Positions 42,280 through 55,531 of a DNA stretch of 64,000 nucleotides are shown here, in pieces; the first letter of the stretch is position 1; each line of letters begins with the position of its first letter. Source of the DNA: Escherichia coli (lineage in GTDB: Bacteria > Pseudomonadota > Gammaproteobacteria > Enterobacterales > Enterobacteriaceae); the NCBI GenBank assembly GCA_021307345.1, contig CP089930.1, forward strand, positions 4,154,001 to 4,218,000, given 5' to 3'. A model generated the notes under the pieces. The model had not been told where the DNA came from. It saw only the letters and a list, made by a program, of their open reading frames with translations, and made no database searches. The position numbers and the translations under genes are program-made.

Positions 42280-43872
42280 ATGACGGCGAAAGCAGCACCG
42301 AAAGTCACGCTGTGGGAATTTTTCCAGCAGTTAGGCAAAACCTTTATGTTACCCGTCGCATTACTGTCGTTCTGCGGCATTATGTTAGGGATTGGTAGTT
42401 CCCTGAGTAGTCATGATGTCATCACCCTCATCCCGGCATTGGGTAACCCCGTGTTGCAGGCTATCTTTACCTGGATGAGTAAAATTGGCTCGTTCGCTTT
42501 TAGCTTTCTGCCGGTGATGTTCTGTATTGCGATCCCGCTAGGGCTGGCGCGCGAGAACAAAGGCGTAGCGGCGTTCGCTGGTTTCGTGGGTTATGCGGTA
42601 ATGAACCTGGCGGTTAACTTCTGGTTGACCAATAAAGGCATTCTGCCAACCACCGATGCAGCTGTTCTGAAAGCCAATAACATCCAGAGCATTCTTGGGA
42701 TCCAGTCGATCGACACCGGGATCCTCGGTGCGGTGATCGCCGGTATTATCGTCTGGATGCTGCATGAGCGTTTTCATAATATCCGCCTGCCGGATGCGCT
42801 GGCATTCTTCGGCGGTACGCGCTTCGTGCCAATTATCTCCTCGCTGGTGATGGGGCTTGTCGGTCTGGTGATTCCGTTAGTCTGGCCGATTTTTGCCATG
42901 GGTATTAGCGGCTTAGGTCATATGATCAACAGCGCGGGTGATTTCGGACCTATGCTGTTTGGTACGGGTGAACGTCTGCTATTGCCGTTTGGTCTGCATC
43001 ACATTCTGGTGGCATTAATTCGCTTTACTGACGCGGGCGGCACGCAGGAAGTCTGTGGACAAACCGTCAGCGGCGCACTCACCATCTTCCAGGCGCAATT
43101 AAGCTGCCCGACCACTCACGGTTTCTCTGAAAGCGCCACGCGTTTCCTCTCCCAGGGTAAAATGCCTGCGTTCCTCGGCGGTCTGCCAGGTGCTGCATTA
43201 GCCATGTATCACTGTGCTCGCCCGGAAAACCGTCATAAAATTAAAGGACTGCTGATTTCTGGCCTGATCGCCTGTGTTGTTGGCGGCACCACCGAACCGC
43301 TGGAGTTCTTGTTCCTGTTCGTAGCGCCAGTTCTCTACGTCATCCACGCGCTGTTAACCGGCCTCGGCTTCACCGTCATGTCTGTGCTCGGCGTCACCAT
43401 CGGTAATACCGATGGCAATATCATCGATTTTGTGGTGTTCGGTATTTTGCATGGCCTGTCGACTAAGTGGTACATGGTGCCAGTGGTGGCGGCAATCTGG
43501 TTTGTCGTTTACTACGTCATCTTCCGTTTCGCTATCACCCGCTTCAATCTGAAAACACCGGGTCGCGACAGTGAAATCGCCAGCTCAATCGAAAAAGCCG
43601 TTACCGGTGCGCCGGGTAAATCGGGTTACAACGTTCCGGCAATCCTCGAAGCCTTAGGCGGTGCCGACAATATTGTCAGCCTGGATAACTGCATTACCCG
43701 TCTGCGTTTGTCAGTGAAAGATATGTCGCTTGTTAATGTACAGGCGCTAAAGGACAATCGGGCAATTGGCGTAGTACAACTTAATCAACATAACCTGCAG
43801 GTTGTTATCGGGCCGCAAGTTCAGTCAGTAAAAGACGAAATGGCTGGTCTGATGCGTACTGTTCAGGCATAA
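42280..43872 (+). CDS. malX: MalX, PTS EIICB component (maltose/glucose type)
   Basis: Membrane PTS permease of the glucose family able to take up glucose and maltose; the natural substrate is uncertain. It has 530 residues: an EIIC domain (~1-430) with GERLLLPFGLHHILVA and GGTTEPLEFLFLFVAPVLY, then an EIIB domain with the phosphorylated cysteine in SLDNCITRLRLS (~472). The ATG at 42280 follows AAGGAG; upstream extension runs through the operator. malY follows after nine bases. Confidence 0.95.
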   Translation: MTAKAAPKVTLWEFFQQLGKTFMLPVALLSFCGIMLGIGSSLSSHDVITLIPALGNPVLQAIFTWMSKIGSFAFSFLPVMFCIAIPLGLARENKGVAAFAGFVGYAVMNLAVNFWLTNKGILPTTDAAVLKANNIQSILGIQSIDTGILGAVIAGIIVWMLHERFHNIRLPDALAFFGGTRFVPIISSLVMGLVGLVIPLVWPIFAMGISGLGHMINSAGDFGPMLFGTGERLLLPFGLHHILVALIRFTDAGGTQEVCGQTVSGALTIFQAQLSCPTTHGFSESATRFLSQGKMPAFLGGLPGAALAMYHCARPENRHKIKGLLISGLIACVVGGTTEPLEFLFLFVAPVLYVIHALLTGLGFTVMSVLGVTIGNTDGNIIDFVVFGILHGLSTKWYMVPVVAAIWFVVYYVIFRFAITRFNLKTPGRDSEIASSIEKAVTGAPGKSGYNVPAILEALGGADNIVSLDNCITRLRLSVKDMSLVNVQALKDNRAIGVVQLNQHNLQVVIGPQVQSVKDEMAGLMRTVQA

Positions 43873-43881
43873 GGATAAAAT

Positions 43882-45054
43882 ATGTTCGATTTTTCAAAGG
43901 TCGTGGATCGTCATGGGACATGGTGTACACAGTGGGACTATGTCGCTGACCGTTTTGGCACTGCTGACCTGTTACCGTTCACGATTTCAGACATGGATTT
44001 TGCCACCGCCCCCTGCATTATCGAGGCGCTTAATCAACGTCTGATGCACGGTGTATTTGGCTACAGCCGCTGGAAAAACGATGAGTTTCTCGCGGCTATT
44101 GCCCACTGGTTCTCCACCCAGCATAACACCGCCATTGATACGCAGTCGGTGGTTTATGGTCCTTCTGTTATCTATATGGTGTCGGAATTGATTCGCCAGT
44201 GGTCTGCTGTCGGTGAAGGTGTAGTGATCCATACCCCAGCTTACGACGCATTTTACAAAGCCATCGAAGGTAATCAGCGCACCGTGATGCCCGTTGCTTT
44301 AGAGAAACGAGCAGACGGCTGGTTTTGCGATATGACCAAACTGGAAGCGGTGTTGGCAAAACCGGAGTGTAAAATTATGCTCCTGTGTAGCCCACAGAAC
44401 CCCACCGGTAAGGTCTGGAGTTATGACGAACTGGAGATAATGGCAGACCTGTGCGAGCGGCATGATGTGCGTGTTATCTCCGATGAAATCCATATGGATA
44501 TGGTATGGGGCGAGCAACCGCATATTCCCTGGAGTAACGTGGCGCGCGGAAACTGGGCGCTGCTGACCTCTGGCTCAAAAAGCTTCAACATACCCGCTCT
44601 GACCGGAGCCTACGGCATCATTGAAAATAGCGATAGTCGCGAGACGTATTTATCGGCACTGAAAGGTCGTGATGGATTGTCCTCACCAGCCGTACTGGCG
44701 CTTACCGCCCATATTGCCGCCTATCAACAAGGCGCGCCGTGGCTGGATGCCTTACGTGTCTATCTGCAAGACAATCTGACATATATCGCAAATACGATGA
44801 ATGCAGCGTTCCCGGAACTCAACTGGCAGCTACCACAATCCACTTATCTGGCCTGGCTTGATCTACGTCCGTTGAATATCGACGACAACGCATTGCAAAA
44901 AGCCCTGATTGAGCAAGAAAAAGTAGCGATCATGCCGGGATATACCTACGGTGAAGAGGGTCGTGGCTTTGTTCGTCTCAATGCCGGATGCCCGCGTTCA
45001 AAACTGGAAAAAGGTATTGCCGGTTTGATTAACGCCATCCGAACTGTACGCTGA
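43882..45054 (+). CDS. malY: MalY, cystathionine beta-lyase and MalT inhibitor
   Basis: PLP enzyme of aminotransferase fold type I with C-S lyase activity; it also binds and inactivates the maltose activator MalT. It has 390 residues, with the PLP lysine in SGSKSFNIPAL (near 233) and the binding aspartate in SDEIHMDMVW. Co-transcribed with malX. Confidence 0.96.
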   Translation: MFDFSKVVDRHGTWCTQWDYVADRFGTADLLPFTISDMDFATAPCIIEALNQRLMHGVFGYSRWKNDEFLAAIAHWFSTQHNTAIDTQSVVYGPSVIYMVSELIRQWSAVGEGVVIHTPAYDAFYKAIEGNQRTVMPVALEKRADGWFCDMTKLEAVLAKPECKIMLLCSPQNPTGKVWSYDELEIMADLCERHDVRVISDEIHMDMVWGEQPHIPWSNVARGNWALLTSGSKSFNIPALTGAYGIIENSDSRETYLSALKGRDGLSSPAVLALTAHIAAYQQGAPWLDALRVYLQDNLTYIANTMNAAFPELNWQLPQSTYLAWLDLRPLNIDDNALQKALIEQEKVAIMPGYTYGEEGRGFVRLNAGCPRSKLEKGIAGLINAIRTVR

Positions 45055-45157
45055 TTACGATTGCGCAACGCAAATAATCGTTGCGCAATCGTAGATTTTT
45101 ACCCGGTTTTGTTTTTATAATGGTGCGCACTTTTATATACAGAAAAAGAGTGCGACC

Positions 45158-46159
45158 ATGATTGATACCACCCTGCCATTAACCGATATCCATCGCCACC
45201 TTGATGGCAACATTCGTCCCCAGACCATTCTTGAACTTGGCCGCCAGTATAATATCTCGCTTCCTGCACAGTCCCTGGACACGTTGATCCCTCACGTTCA
45301 GGTCATCGCCAACGAACCCGATCTGGTTAGCTTTCTGACCAAACTTGACTGGGGCGTAAAAGTTCTTGCCACGCTCGACGCCTGCCGTCGCGTGGCGTTT
45401 GAAAATATAGAAGATGCTGCCCGTAATGGCCTGCACTATGTTGAACTGCGTTTTTCGCCGGGTTATATGGCGATGGCGCATCAGTTGCCTGTCGCAGGCG
45501 TCGTTGAAGCAGTCATTGATGGCGTACGTGAAGGTTGCCGCACCTTTGGCGTGCAGGCGAAGCTTATCGGAATTATGAGCCGAACCTTTGGCGAAGCCGC
45601 CTGTCAGCAAGAGCTGGAAGCATTTTTAGCTCATCGCGATCAGATTACCGCACTGGATTTAGCCGGTGATGAGCTTGGTTTCCCGGGGAGTCTGTTCCTT
45701 TCTCACTTCAATCGCGCGCGTGATGCAGGCTGGCATATTACTGTCCATGCGGGCGAAGCCGCCGGGCCAGAAAGCATCTGGCAGGCTATTCGTGAACTGG
45801 GGGCGCAGCGTATTGGACATGGCGTAAAAGCCATTGAAGATCGGGCGCTGATGGATTTTCTCGCTGAACAGCAAATTGGTATTGAATCTTGTCTGACCTC
45901 AAATATTCAGACCAGCACCGTAGCGTCTCTGGCGGCACATCCGCTGAAAACGTTCCTTGAGCATGGTATTTGTGCCAGCATTAACACTGACGATCCAGGC
46001 GTACAGGGCGTGGATATCATTCACGAATATACCGTTGCCGCGCCGGCTGCTGGGTTATCCCGCGAGCAAATCCGCCAGGCGCAGATTAATGGTCTGGAAA
46101 TGGCTTTCCTCAGCGCAGAGGAAAAACGCGCACTGAAAGAAAAAGTAGCAGCGAAATAA
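45158..46159 (+). CDS. add: Adenosine deaminase
   Basis: Zinc hydrolase converting adenosine and deoxyadenosine to inosines in purine salvage. It has 333 residues in a TIM barrel, with metal and catalytic residues in DIHRHLDGN (12-14), [10 protein letters not shown] (197-200), GIESCLTSN and NTDDPG (~278). A promoter of its own is likely in the 103-base gap after malY. Confidence 0.97.
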   Translation: MIDTTLPLTDIHRHLDGNIRPQTILELGRQYNISLPAQSLDTLIPHVQVIANEPDLVSFLTKLDWGVKVLATLDACRRVAFENIEDAARNGLHYVELRFSPGYMAMAHQLPVAGVVEAVIDGVREGCRTFGVQAKLIGIMSRTFGEAACQQELEAFLAHRDQITALDLAGDELGFPGSLFLSHFNRARDAGWHITVHAGEAAGPESIWQAIRELGAQRIGHGVKAIEDRALMDFLAEQQIGIESCLTSNIQTSTVASLAAHPLKTFLEHGICASINTDDPGVQGVDIIHEYTVAAPAAGLSREQIRQAQINGLEMAFLSAEEKRALKEKVAAK

Positions 46160-46163
46160 GAAC

Positions 46164-46199
46164 ATGCCTGATAAGACGCGTAAGTGTCGTATCAGGCAT
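46164..46199. repeat. REP element between add and ydgJ
   Basis: ATGCCTGATAAGACGC pairs with GTGTCGTATCAGGCAT, a typical REP palindrome in a convergent gap; it may also stabilise the add mRNA. Confidence 0.8.
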
Positions 46200-46226
46200 T
46201 AAACTCATCAAGAATGTCTACATTAT

Positions 46227-47267
46227 TTACGCCAGACACAGCGTCGCGCGATGTTTGGCGGATTCAATGCCCAGCTCAATCAGCTCCATCACCTGGATTG
46301 CCTGACTTGCCGGAACCGGATTTTCTCCATCGCCATTCAACGCATCACGAATAGCAGCATAGTAAGCCGGATAATTTCCCGGCACCGTCAGCAGTGTTTC
46401 TTCGACACGTTCTTCACCTTCAACGCGGGTAAGTACGCCGTCACGCATATCGTAGCCCCAATCCTCTTGTGGCAGACGCTCGCCATTTTTCAAGCGTTCT
46501 TCCTGTGGATCGAGGCCATATTTAATATAGCTGCCGCGAGAGCCATGAACGATATAACGCGCCGACTCTGCCGCCGCCAGCATAGTGCCGTGTAAAATAA
46601 CCCGCCGTTGTGGATAGGACAAAATGGCGTGGAAATAATCGGTCGACTGCGCTCCTGGACGTAACTGTGCTAAATCCACGGTCATGCTGACAGGTAAGCC
46701 AAACAACGTAATGGCCTGATCGAGCAGATGCGGTGCCAGATCGTACCAGATACCGCTGCCAGGACCGCCCTGTTCACGCCAGCGATCGCGTACCTGCGGA
46801 CGGAAACGATCAAAATGTGACTCAAAGTAAGCAACCTCACCCAGCACACCTTCCGCAAGTAATCCTTTCAGCGTCAGAAAATCACTGTCCCAGCGACGGT
46901 TATGAAACACGGACAACACGCGTCCAAGGCTTTTTGCCAGCGCATCCAGTTCTCGCGCTTGTGACAGTGTCACGGTAAAGGGCTTATCAACGACTACGTG
47001 TTTACCCGCTTCCAGCGCCGCTTTCGCTAACGGAAAATGAGTATCGTTGGGCGTAGGAATGACAATCAGGTCAATATTGGGATCATTAAAGAGATGCTTC
47101 GGTTCAGAGACAACCGTAACCGTTGGCCAGTCGGCCTTTACTTTTGTTTCGTCACTGCTGGAGATAACTGCCAGCTCCAGCCCGGGCGTGCCCGCAATCA
47201 GGGGCGCATGGAAGGTTTTACTCGCATAACCGTACCCAATCAACCCAACACGGATGTTGTCGCTCAT
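46227..47267 (-). CDS. ydgJ: YdgJ, Gfo/Idh/MocA-family oxidoreductase
   Basis: A 346-residue NAD(P)-dependent oxidoreductase of unknown substrate. The Rossmann motif GLIGYGYASKTFHA is near residues 8-21, and the catalytic lysine motif VVVDKPFTV near 92. The ATG at 47267 (MSDNIRVG) follows GAGG and gives the K-12 length; the earlier 47306 start adds 13 residues. A matS site is embedded near codon 100. Confidence 0.92.
   Translation of the reverse strand: MSDNIRVGLIGYGYASKTFHAPLIAGTPGLELAVISSSDETKVKADWPTVTVVSEPKHLFNDPNIDLIVIPTPNDTHFPLAKAALEAGKHVVVDKPFTVTLSQARELDALAKSLGRVLSVFHNRRWDSDFLTLKGLLAEGVLGEVAYFESHFDRFRPQVRDRWREQGGPGSGIWYDLAPHLLDQAITLFGLPVSMTVDLAQLRPGAQSTDYFHAILSYPQRRVILHGTMLAAAESARYIVHGSRGSYIKYGLDPQEERLKNGERLPQEDWGYDMRDGVLTRVEGEERVEETLLTVPGNYPAYYAAIRDALNGDGENPVPASQAIQVMELIELGIESAKHRATLCLA
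46961..46973. other. matS site inside ydgJ
   Basis: GTGACAGTGTCAC matches GTGACRNYGTCAC exactly. Confidence 0.85.
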
Positions 47268-47508
47268 GTCATTGCCTCTCATTGAAGTATGATTGCTATT
47301 TGACACTATCCTTTACCCTCTCTCAACAGTTTAATAACCTGCCAGCAATAAGGGATGTTATTTAACTTAAGTCAAAAAAATAGCTAATTTTCCGAAGGAA
47401 AAAGATAAATATCGCAAAAACATCAGTAAAAATCTTGCTGGAGCAATTATTGCTAAGTAACATTTACGGCCTTAGTTAATGGATCAATCAACATAGATGT
47501 GGGCAGTA

Positions 47509-47634
47509 ATGAATCGTCTTATTGAATTAACAGGTTGGATCGTTCTTGTTGTTTCAGTCATTCTTCTTGGCGTGGCGAGTCACATTGACAACTACCAGCC
47601 GCCAGAACAGAGTACCCAGGTGCAACACAAGTAA
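47509..47634 (+). CDS. blr: Blr, 41-residue divisome-associated membrane protein
   Basis: Small inner-membrane protein beginning MNRLIELTGWIVLVV and ending QSTQVQHK, identical in plan to K-12 Blr. It has one helix (~8-27) and a periplasmic tail; it associates with FtsL and the division machinery and affects beta-lactam tolerance. A terminator follows. Too short for most gene finders. Confidence 0.95.
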   Translation: MNRLIELTGWIVLVVSVILLGVASHIDNYQPPEQSTQVQHK

Positions 47635-47653
47635 TCTCTGCGTTTGCAAGACA

Positions 47654-47681
47654 ACATGCAGCCATTCGGGTGCATGTTTTA
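47654..47681 (+). terminator. Terminator after blr
   Basis: ACATGCA-GCCATTCGGG-TGCATGT hairpin followed by TTTAACTT. Confidence 0.65.
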
Positions 47682-47906
47682 ACTTGACAGGTATTTAAAC
47701 CAGGAATTTATTATCTTGCTCGATGGAGTTGACGATTGTCAGGAATAGTAAAGCGCGTTACTCTTTTATTAGCAGTATTTCATCCCTGAATATTTGCCAT
47801 CAGCACATTCTTATTATTGTTATTGCAAAAGCGTTCACCGCTGGTGAAATTTTATCATAACATATAATACCTACCACTTTGGTATTAGTTATTTTATGGA
47901 TCTTTT

Positions 47907-48122
47907 ATGACTGCTCAGGAATACTTATTAAAGTTTCGTAAAATCAATTCTCTCGAAAGTCTGGAAAAACTCTACGACCACCTTAATTACACCCTGACGG
48001 ACGATCAGGATATTATCAATATGTATCGCGCAGCCGATCACCGCCGTGCTGAACTGGTCTCTGGCGGTCGATTGTTTGACCTTGGCCAGGTTCCAAAGTC
48101 CGTCTGGCACTATGTTCAATAA
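47907..48122 (+). CDS. cnu: Cnu (YdgT), Hha-family nucleoid co-regulator
   Basis: A 71-residue Hha/YmoA-family protein that binds H-NS and StpA and enhances silencing; it also complexes with oriC. The family core ([24 protein letters not shown]) is intact. It lies 87 bases ahead of ydgK, with an AT-rich upstream region that should carry its promoter. Confidence 0.96.
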   Translation: MTAQEYLLKFRKINSLESLEKLYDHLNYTLTDDQDIINMYRAADHRRAELVSGGRLFDLGQVPKSVWHYVQ

Positions 48123-48208
48123 AGAAAGTAGCGATTGGTTATAAAAGCCTTATAATAACGCCCCTAAAATTAGATTTGCCTGTTTGCTGTCGCTATTCTG
48201 GAGAACGT

Positions 48209-48649
48209 ATGATCACCACAACGCCACAACGTATTGGAGGCTGGTTGCTTGGGCCGTTGGCCTGGCTGTTAGTCGCCCTATTGAGTACGACGCTGGCGTT
48301 GTTGCTGTACTGTGCAGCGTTATCCTCTCCTCAAACATTTAAAACGCTCGGCGAACAAACACTGACGACGCAAATCTTATGGGGCGTTTCGTTTATTACC
48401 GCTATTGCCATGTGGTATTACACCTTGTGGTTAACTATCGCGTTCTTTAAACGCCGGCGTTGTGTTCCTAAACACTATATTATCTGGTTACTGATTTCCG
48501 TATTACTGGCGGTTAAAGCCTTTGCGTTTTCGCCAGTTGAAGATGGTGTCGCCGTTCGCCAGTTGCTGTTTACTTTGCTGGCAACCGCATTGATCGTCCC
48601 CTATTTCAAACGCTCGTCGCGGGTGAAAGCGACGTTTGTGAATCCGTAA
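48209..48649 (+). CDS. ydgK: YdgK, DUF2569 inner-membrane protein
   Basis: A 146-residue protein with four hydrophobic helices of the DUF2569 family, function unknown. The ATG at 48209 (MITTTPQRIGGWLLGP) follows GGAGAACG; a frame from 48176 would add 11 residues before it. In several enterobacteria it sits next to rsx, and it precedes rsxA by 76 bases here. Confidence 0.88.
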   Translation: MITTTPQRIGGWLLGPLAWLLVALLSTTLALLLYCAALSSPQTFKTLGEQTLTTQILWGVSFITAIAMWYYTLWLTIAFFKRRRCVPKHYIIWLLISVLLAVKAFAFSPVEDGVAVRQLLFTLLATALIVPYFKRSSRVKATFVNP

Positions 48650-48668
48650 TAACCTTACAGTTAACCTG

Positions 48669-48715
48669 TTGTCGCCTGCTCTGGATTAACGGATAATAGG
48701 CGGCTTTTTTATTTC
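48669..48715 (+). terminator. Hairpin between ydgK and rsxA
   Basis: GTCGCCT ... AGGCGGC followed by TTTTTTATTT: an imperfect stem with a long loop and a good T-run. Confidence 0.5.
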
Positions 48716-48725
48716 AGGCCGAAAA

Positions 48726-49306
48726 ATGACTGACTACCTGTTACTGTTTGTCGGAACTGTACTGGTCAATAACTTTGTACTGGTCAAGTTTCTGGGGCTT
48801 TGCCCGTTTATGGGCGTTTCCAAAAAGCTGGAAACCGCAATGGGCATGGGGCTGGCAACAACATTTGTGATGACGCTGGCGTCTATTTGCGCCTGGCTTA
48901 TCGACACGTGGATTTTGATCCCGCTCGATCTGATTTACCTGCGCACCCTGGCCTTTATTCTGGTGATTGCTGTGGTCGTGCAGTTCACCGAGATGGTGGT
49001 ACGTAAAACCAGCCCGGTGCTTTACCGACTGCTGGGGATTTTTCTACCGCTTATCACCACCAACTGTGCGGTGCTCGGCGTGGCATTGCTGAATATCAAT
49101 CTCGGACACAATTTCTTGCAGTCGGCACTGTACGGTTTTTCTGCTGCTGTCGGCTTCTCGCTGGTGATGGTGCTTTTCGCCGCCATTCGCGAACGCCTTG
49201 CTGTGGCTAATGTCCCGGCACCTTTTCGCGGTAATGCCATTGCTCTCATTACCGCAGGTCTTATGTCTCTGGCCTTTATGGGCTTTAGTGGTTTGGTGAA
49301 GTTGTA

Positions 49307-49307
<1 letters not shown>
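48726..49307 (+). CDS. rsxA: RsxA, electron-transport complex subunit
   Basis: First subunit of the six-protein Rsx (Rnf-like) membrane complex that keeps SoxR reduced. It has 193 residues with six helices and symmetry with RsxE; a cysteine in LGLCPFMG and one in ITTNCAVLG hold the membrane-embedded 2Fe-2S cluster shared with RsxE. Its stop overlaps the rsxB start (TAATG). Confidence 0.97.
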
Positions 49308-51905
<2,598 letters not shown>

Positions 51906-52964
51906 ATGGTATTCAGAATAGCTAGCTCCCCTTATACCCATAACCAGCGCCAGACATCGCGCATTATGTTGCTGGTACTGATCGCAGCCGTGCCCGGAAT
52001 CGCTGCGCAACTTTGGTTTTTTGGCTGGGGTACTCTCGTTCAGATCCTCCTGGCGTCGGTCAGTGCACTTTTAGCCGAAGCTCTTGTGCTGAAACTGCGC
52101 AAACAGCCTGTTTCCACAACCTTAAAAGATAATTCGGCGCTTTTAACAGGGCTGTTACTCGCCGTAAGTATTCCGCCCCTCGCACCATGGTGGATGGTCG
52201 TGCTGGGTACGGTGTTTGCGGTGATCATCGCTAAACAGTTGTACGGAGGTCTGGGGCAAAACCCGTTTAACCCGGCGATGATTGGCTATGTGGTCTTACT
52301 GATCTCCTTCCCGGTGCAGATGACCAGCTGGCTGCCACCGCATGAAATTGCGGTCAACATCCCTGGCTTCATCGACGCCATACAGGTTATCTTCAGCGGT
52401 CATACTGCCAGCGGCGGTGATATGAACACGCTACGCTTAGGTATTGATGGCATTAGCCAGGCAACGCCACTGGATACGTTCAAAACTTCTGTCCGCGCCG
52501 GTCATTCGGTTGAGCAGATTATGCAGTATCCGATCTACAGCGGTATTCTGGCGGGTGCTGGTTGGCAATGGGTAAACCTCACCTGGCTGATTGGCGGCGT
52601 GTGGTTGCTATGGCAGAAAGCGATTCGCTGGCATATTCCGGTCAGCTTCTTAGTAACGCTGGCGTTATGCGCAACGTTGGGCTGGTTGTTATCACCAGAA
52701 ACACTGGCATCACCGCAAATTCACCTGCTGTCTGGCGCGACCATGCTCGGCGCATTCTTTATTCTGACCGATCCGGTGACCGCTTCTACGACCAATCGTG
52801 GTCGTCTGATTTTCGGTGCGCTGGCGGGCTTATTAGTCTGGTTGATCCGCAGTTTCGGCGGCTATCCTGACGGCGTGGCTTTTGCTGTCTTGCTGGCGAA
52901 CATCACGGTTCCTCTGATCGATTACTACACGCGTCCGCGCGTCTACGGCCATCGCAAAGGATAA
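51906..52964 (+). CDS. rsxD: RsxD, flavin-bearing membrane subunit
   Basis: A 352-residue membrane protein of the NqrB/RnfD family with about nine or ten helices. Thr187, in [10 protein letters not shown], is the site of covalent FMN attachment in this family. [17 protein letters not shown] is another conserved loop. It starts immediately after the rsxC stop. Confidence 0.97.
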   Translation: MVFRIASSPYTHNQRQTSRIMLLVLIAAVPGIAAQLWFFGWGTLVQILLASVSALLAEALVLKLRKQPVSTTLKDNSALLTGLLLAVSIPPLAPWWMVVLGTVFAVIIAKQLYGGLGQNPFNPAMIGYVVLLISFPVQMTSWLPPHEIAVNIPGFIDAIQVIFSGHTASGGDMNTLRLGIDGISQATPLDTFKTSVRAGHSVEQIMQYPIYSGILAGAGWQWVNLTWLIGGVWLLWQKAIRWHIPVSFLVTLALCATLGWLLSPETLASPQIHLLSGATMLGAFFILTDPVTASTTNRGRLIFGALAGLLVWLIRSFGGYPDGVAFAVLLANITVPLIDYYTRPRVYGHRKG

Positions 52965-52967
52965 ACC

Positions 52968-53588
52968 ATGCTGAAAACTATCCGAAAACACGGTATTACA
53001 CTGGCGCTGTTTGCTGCGGGTTCAACAGGTTTAACGGCGGCCATCAACCAGATGACCAAAACGACGATTGCTGAACAGGCCAGCCTGCAACAAAAGGCGT
53101 TATTTGATCAGGTGTTGCCAGCCGAACGCTATAACAATGCGCTGGCGCAGAGTTGCTACCTGGTGACGGCACCAGAGTTAGGTAAAGGTGAGCATCGGGT
53201 TTACATCGCTAAACAGGATGACAAGCCGGTAGCCGCCGTTCTGGAAGCGACCGCGCCGGATGGCTATTCCGGTGCGATTCAGCTACTGGTCGGAGCCGAC
53301 TTTAACGGCACGGTACTTGGCACTCGCGTGACAGAACATCACGAAACGCCAGGGCTTGGCGATAAAATCGAACTGCGCCTTTCAGACTGGATCACCCATT
53401 TTGCGGGTAAAAAAATCAGCGGTGCTGACGACGCGCACTGGGCGGTGAAGAAAGATGGCGGTGATTTTGACCAGTTTACTGGGGCGACCATTACGCCTCG
53501 CGCGGTGGTGAATGCGGTAAAACGCGCCGGATTGTACGCTCAGACGTTACCGGCACAACTTTCTCAACTTCCTGCCTGTGGAGAATAA
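52968..53588 (+). CDS. rsxG: RsxG, FMN-carrying subunit
   Basis: A 206-residue subunit with one N-terminal helix and a periplasmic flavin domain. The covalent FMN threonine is Thr174 in [12 protein letters not shown], and [12 protein letters not shown] is the conserved flavin-binding segment. Three bases separate it from rsxD. Confidence 0.97.
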   Translation: MLKTIRKHGITLALFAAGSTGLTAAINQMTKTTIAEQASLQQKALFDQVLPAERYNNALAQSCYLVTAPELGKGEHRVYIAKQDDKPVAAVLEATAPDGYSGAIQLLVGADFNGTVLGTRVTEHHETPGLGDKIELRLSDWITHFAGKKISGADDAHWAVKKDGGDFDQFTGATITPRAVVNAVKRAGLYAQTLPAQLSQLPACGE

Positions 53589-53591
53589 ACC

Positions 53592-54287
53592 GTGAGCGAA
53601 ATTAAAGATGTTATTGTTCAGGGGTTATGGAAGAACAACTCCGCACTGGTTCAGTTGCTTGGCCTCTGCCCACTGCTGGCGGTCACGTCCACTGCCACCA
53701 ACGCTCTGGGTTTAGGGCTTGCGACGACACTGGTGCTGACGCTTACCAACCTGACTATCTCGACGCTGCGTCACTGGACGCCAGCTGAGATCCGTATCCC
53801 CATTTACGTCATGATCATCGCCTCGGTGGTCAGCGCCGTACAGATGCTGATCAACGCCTACGCCTTCGGCCTGTATCAATCGTTAGGGATTTTTATTCCA
53901 CTGATTGTCACTAACTGTATCGTTGTGGGTCGCGCTGAAGCCTTCGCCGCCAAAAAAGGTCCGGCGCTTTCGGCTCTTGATGGTTTTTCGATAGGCATGG
54001 GCGCAACCTGCGCAATGTTTGTGCTGGGTTCACTACGCGAAATCATCGGCAACGGAACGTTGTTTGACGGTGCCGATGCGCTGTTGGGTAACTGGGCAAA
54101 AGTATTGCGGGTGGAGATCTTCCACACTGATTCCCCTTTCCTGCTGGCAATGTTACCACCAGGCGCATTTATTGGTCTGGGACTGATGCTGGCAGTGAAA
54201 TATCTGATTGATGAAAAAATGAAAAAGCGCCGCGCTGAAGCAATCGCCGAACGCGGCTTGCCGAACGGTGAAACAGGGAATGTCTGA
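53592..54287 (+). CDS. rsxE: RsxE, electron-transport complex subunit
   Basis: A 231-residue membrane protein homologous to RsxA, with six helices and cysteines in LLGLCPLLA and VTNCIVVG for the shared cluster. It starts with GTG (53592). Its stop overlaps the nth start (TGATGA), so nth is part of the operon. Confidence 0.97.
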   Translation: MSEIKDVIVQGLWKNNSALVQLLGLCPLLAVTSTATNALGLGLATTLVLTLTNLTISTLRHWTPAEIRIPIYVMIIASVVSAVQMLINAYAFGLYQSLGIFIPLIVTNCIVVGRAEAFAAKKGPALSALDGFSIGMGATCAMFVLGSLREIIGNGTLFDGADALLGNWAKVLRVEIFHTDSPFLLAMLPPGAFIGLGLMLAVKYLIDEKMKKRRAEAIAERGLPNGETGNV

Positions 54288-54922
54288 TGAACAAAGCAAA
54301 ACGCCTGGAGATCCTCACACGTCTGCGTGAGAACAATCCTCACCCCACAACCGAGCTTAATTTCAGTTCGCCTTTTGAATTGCTGATTGCCGTACTGCTT
54401 TCCGCTCAGGCCACCGATGTCAGCGTTAATAAGGCGACGGCGAAGCTCTACCCGGTGGCTAATACGCCTGCGGCAATGCTCGAACTGGGTGTTGAAGGCG
54501 TAAAAACGTATATCAAAACTATTGGGTTATATAACAGCAAAGCGGAAAATATCATTAAGACCTGCCGTATCTTACTGGAACAGCATAATGGCGAAGTTCC
54601 GGAAGATCGCGCGGCGCTGGAGGCCTTACCCGGCGTTGGACGTAAAACAGCTAACGTGGTGTTGAATACCGCTTTCGGCTGGCCGACCATCGCTGTAGAT
54701 ACCCACATTTTCCGGGTCTGCAACCGCACCCAATTTGCGCCAGGAAAAAATGTCGAGCAGGTTGAGGAAAAATTGCTGAAAGTGGTTCCGGCAGAATTTA
54801 AAGTCGATTGCCACCACTGGTTAATCCTTCATGGGCGTTATACCTGCATTGCCCGCAAGCCGCGCTGTGGCTCCTGCATTATTGAAGATCTTTGTGAATA
54901 CAAAGAGAAAGTTGACATCTGA
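54287..54922 (+). CDS. nth: Endonuclease III
   Basis: Bifunctional DNA glycosylase/AP lyase removing oxidised pyrimidines. It has 211 residues: a helix-hairpin-helix LPGVGRKTANVV with catalytic Lys120, the general-base Asp138 in AVDTHIFRV, and a C-terminal 4Fe-4S loop with C-x6-C-x2-C-x5-C (CIARKPRCGSCIIEDLC). Last gene of the rsx operon. Confidence 0.98.
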   Translation: MNKAKRLEILTRLRENNPHPTTELNFSSPFELLIAVLLSAQATDVSVNKATAKLYPVANTPAAMLELGVEGVKTYIKTIGLYNSKAENIIKTCRILLEQHNGEVPEDRAALEALPGVGRKTANVVLNTAFGWPTIAVDTHIFRVCNRTQFAPGKNVEQVEEKLLKVVPAEFKVDCHHWLILHGRYTCIARKPRCGSCIIEDLCEYKEKVDI

Positions 54923-54994
54923 CACAAATAGATGGTGGCGTCTACCCATCCATTACCTTTCCTTATCTTCTTCAAAAACATCCCTCTAACGTTA

Positions 54995-55020
54995 ATGATG
55001 CCGCCTCGCTGCGGCATCAT
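54995..55020 (+). terminator. Hairpin downstream of nth
   Basis: ATGATGCCGC-CTCGCT-GCGGCATCAT is a perfect 10-bp stem with a weak T-tract. Confidence 0.55.
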
Positions 55021-55092
55021 CAGGCAATCCGTTTGTGAATAACCAAAAATGCAGGTTAATTGTTTTTTTAATAGCGAAATTTTCTATCTATT

Positions 55093-55108
55093 CGTGATCA
55101 AGATCACA
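55093..55108. promoter_or_regulatory. CRP-type site between nth and dtpA
   Basis: CGTGA-TCAAGA-TCACA matches TGTGANNNNNNTCACA at all but the first base. It is 424 bases from the dtpA start, so its target promoter is unclear. Confidence 0.6.
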
Positions 55109-55531
55109 CTGATACTGAAATGTAAAAAGAATGCATTTTAAAAGTTAAATTTGACAAAGCATTGATTCAATCCGTCCTGAAACCTACAAAACATTACACT
55201 GGCTATTTTTCAGATAATGGACTATCCCACTACATAAAACACCTTATAGCAGAACATATCGCCAAACTGGAATTATTACCCTGTCTCAGTAGTGAAAAAA
55301 TCTGCCTTTACGTTTTTTGAAAAATTTAACGCTGGATAACATTTCCCGGAGCCGATGAATTCTCCACGTCAGTTATATGTAACAGATTATTACAAAGGAC
55401 TTGTCTGAAAGTGCAAGATAGTGAACATTACCTGCCGTTTCCCCTCCCACTATAACAATTGCGCGTATAGTTTTTAGACATCACGCGAGAAAGCACCCCC
55501 GTTAATATGGGATGTAAAAAAAGAGGTAAAA

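Larger units (their letters stand above)
54923..55531. other. nth-dtpA intergenic region, no gene seen
   Basis: About 610 bases, strongly AT-rich in its second half. It contains a hairpin after nth, a CRP-type palindrome (55093-55108) and the long dtpA upstream region. No convincing coding frame on either strand. Confidence 0.6.
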
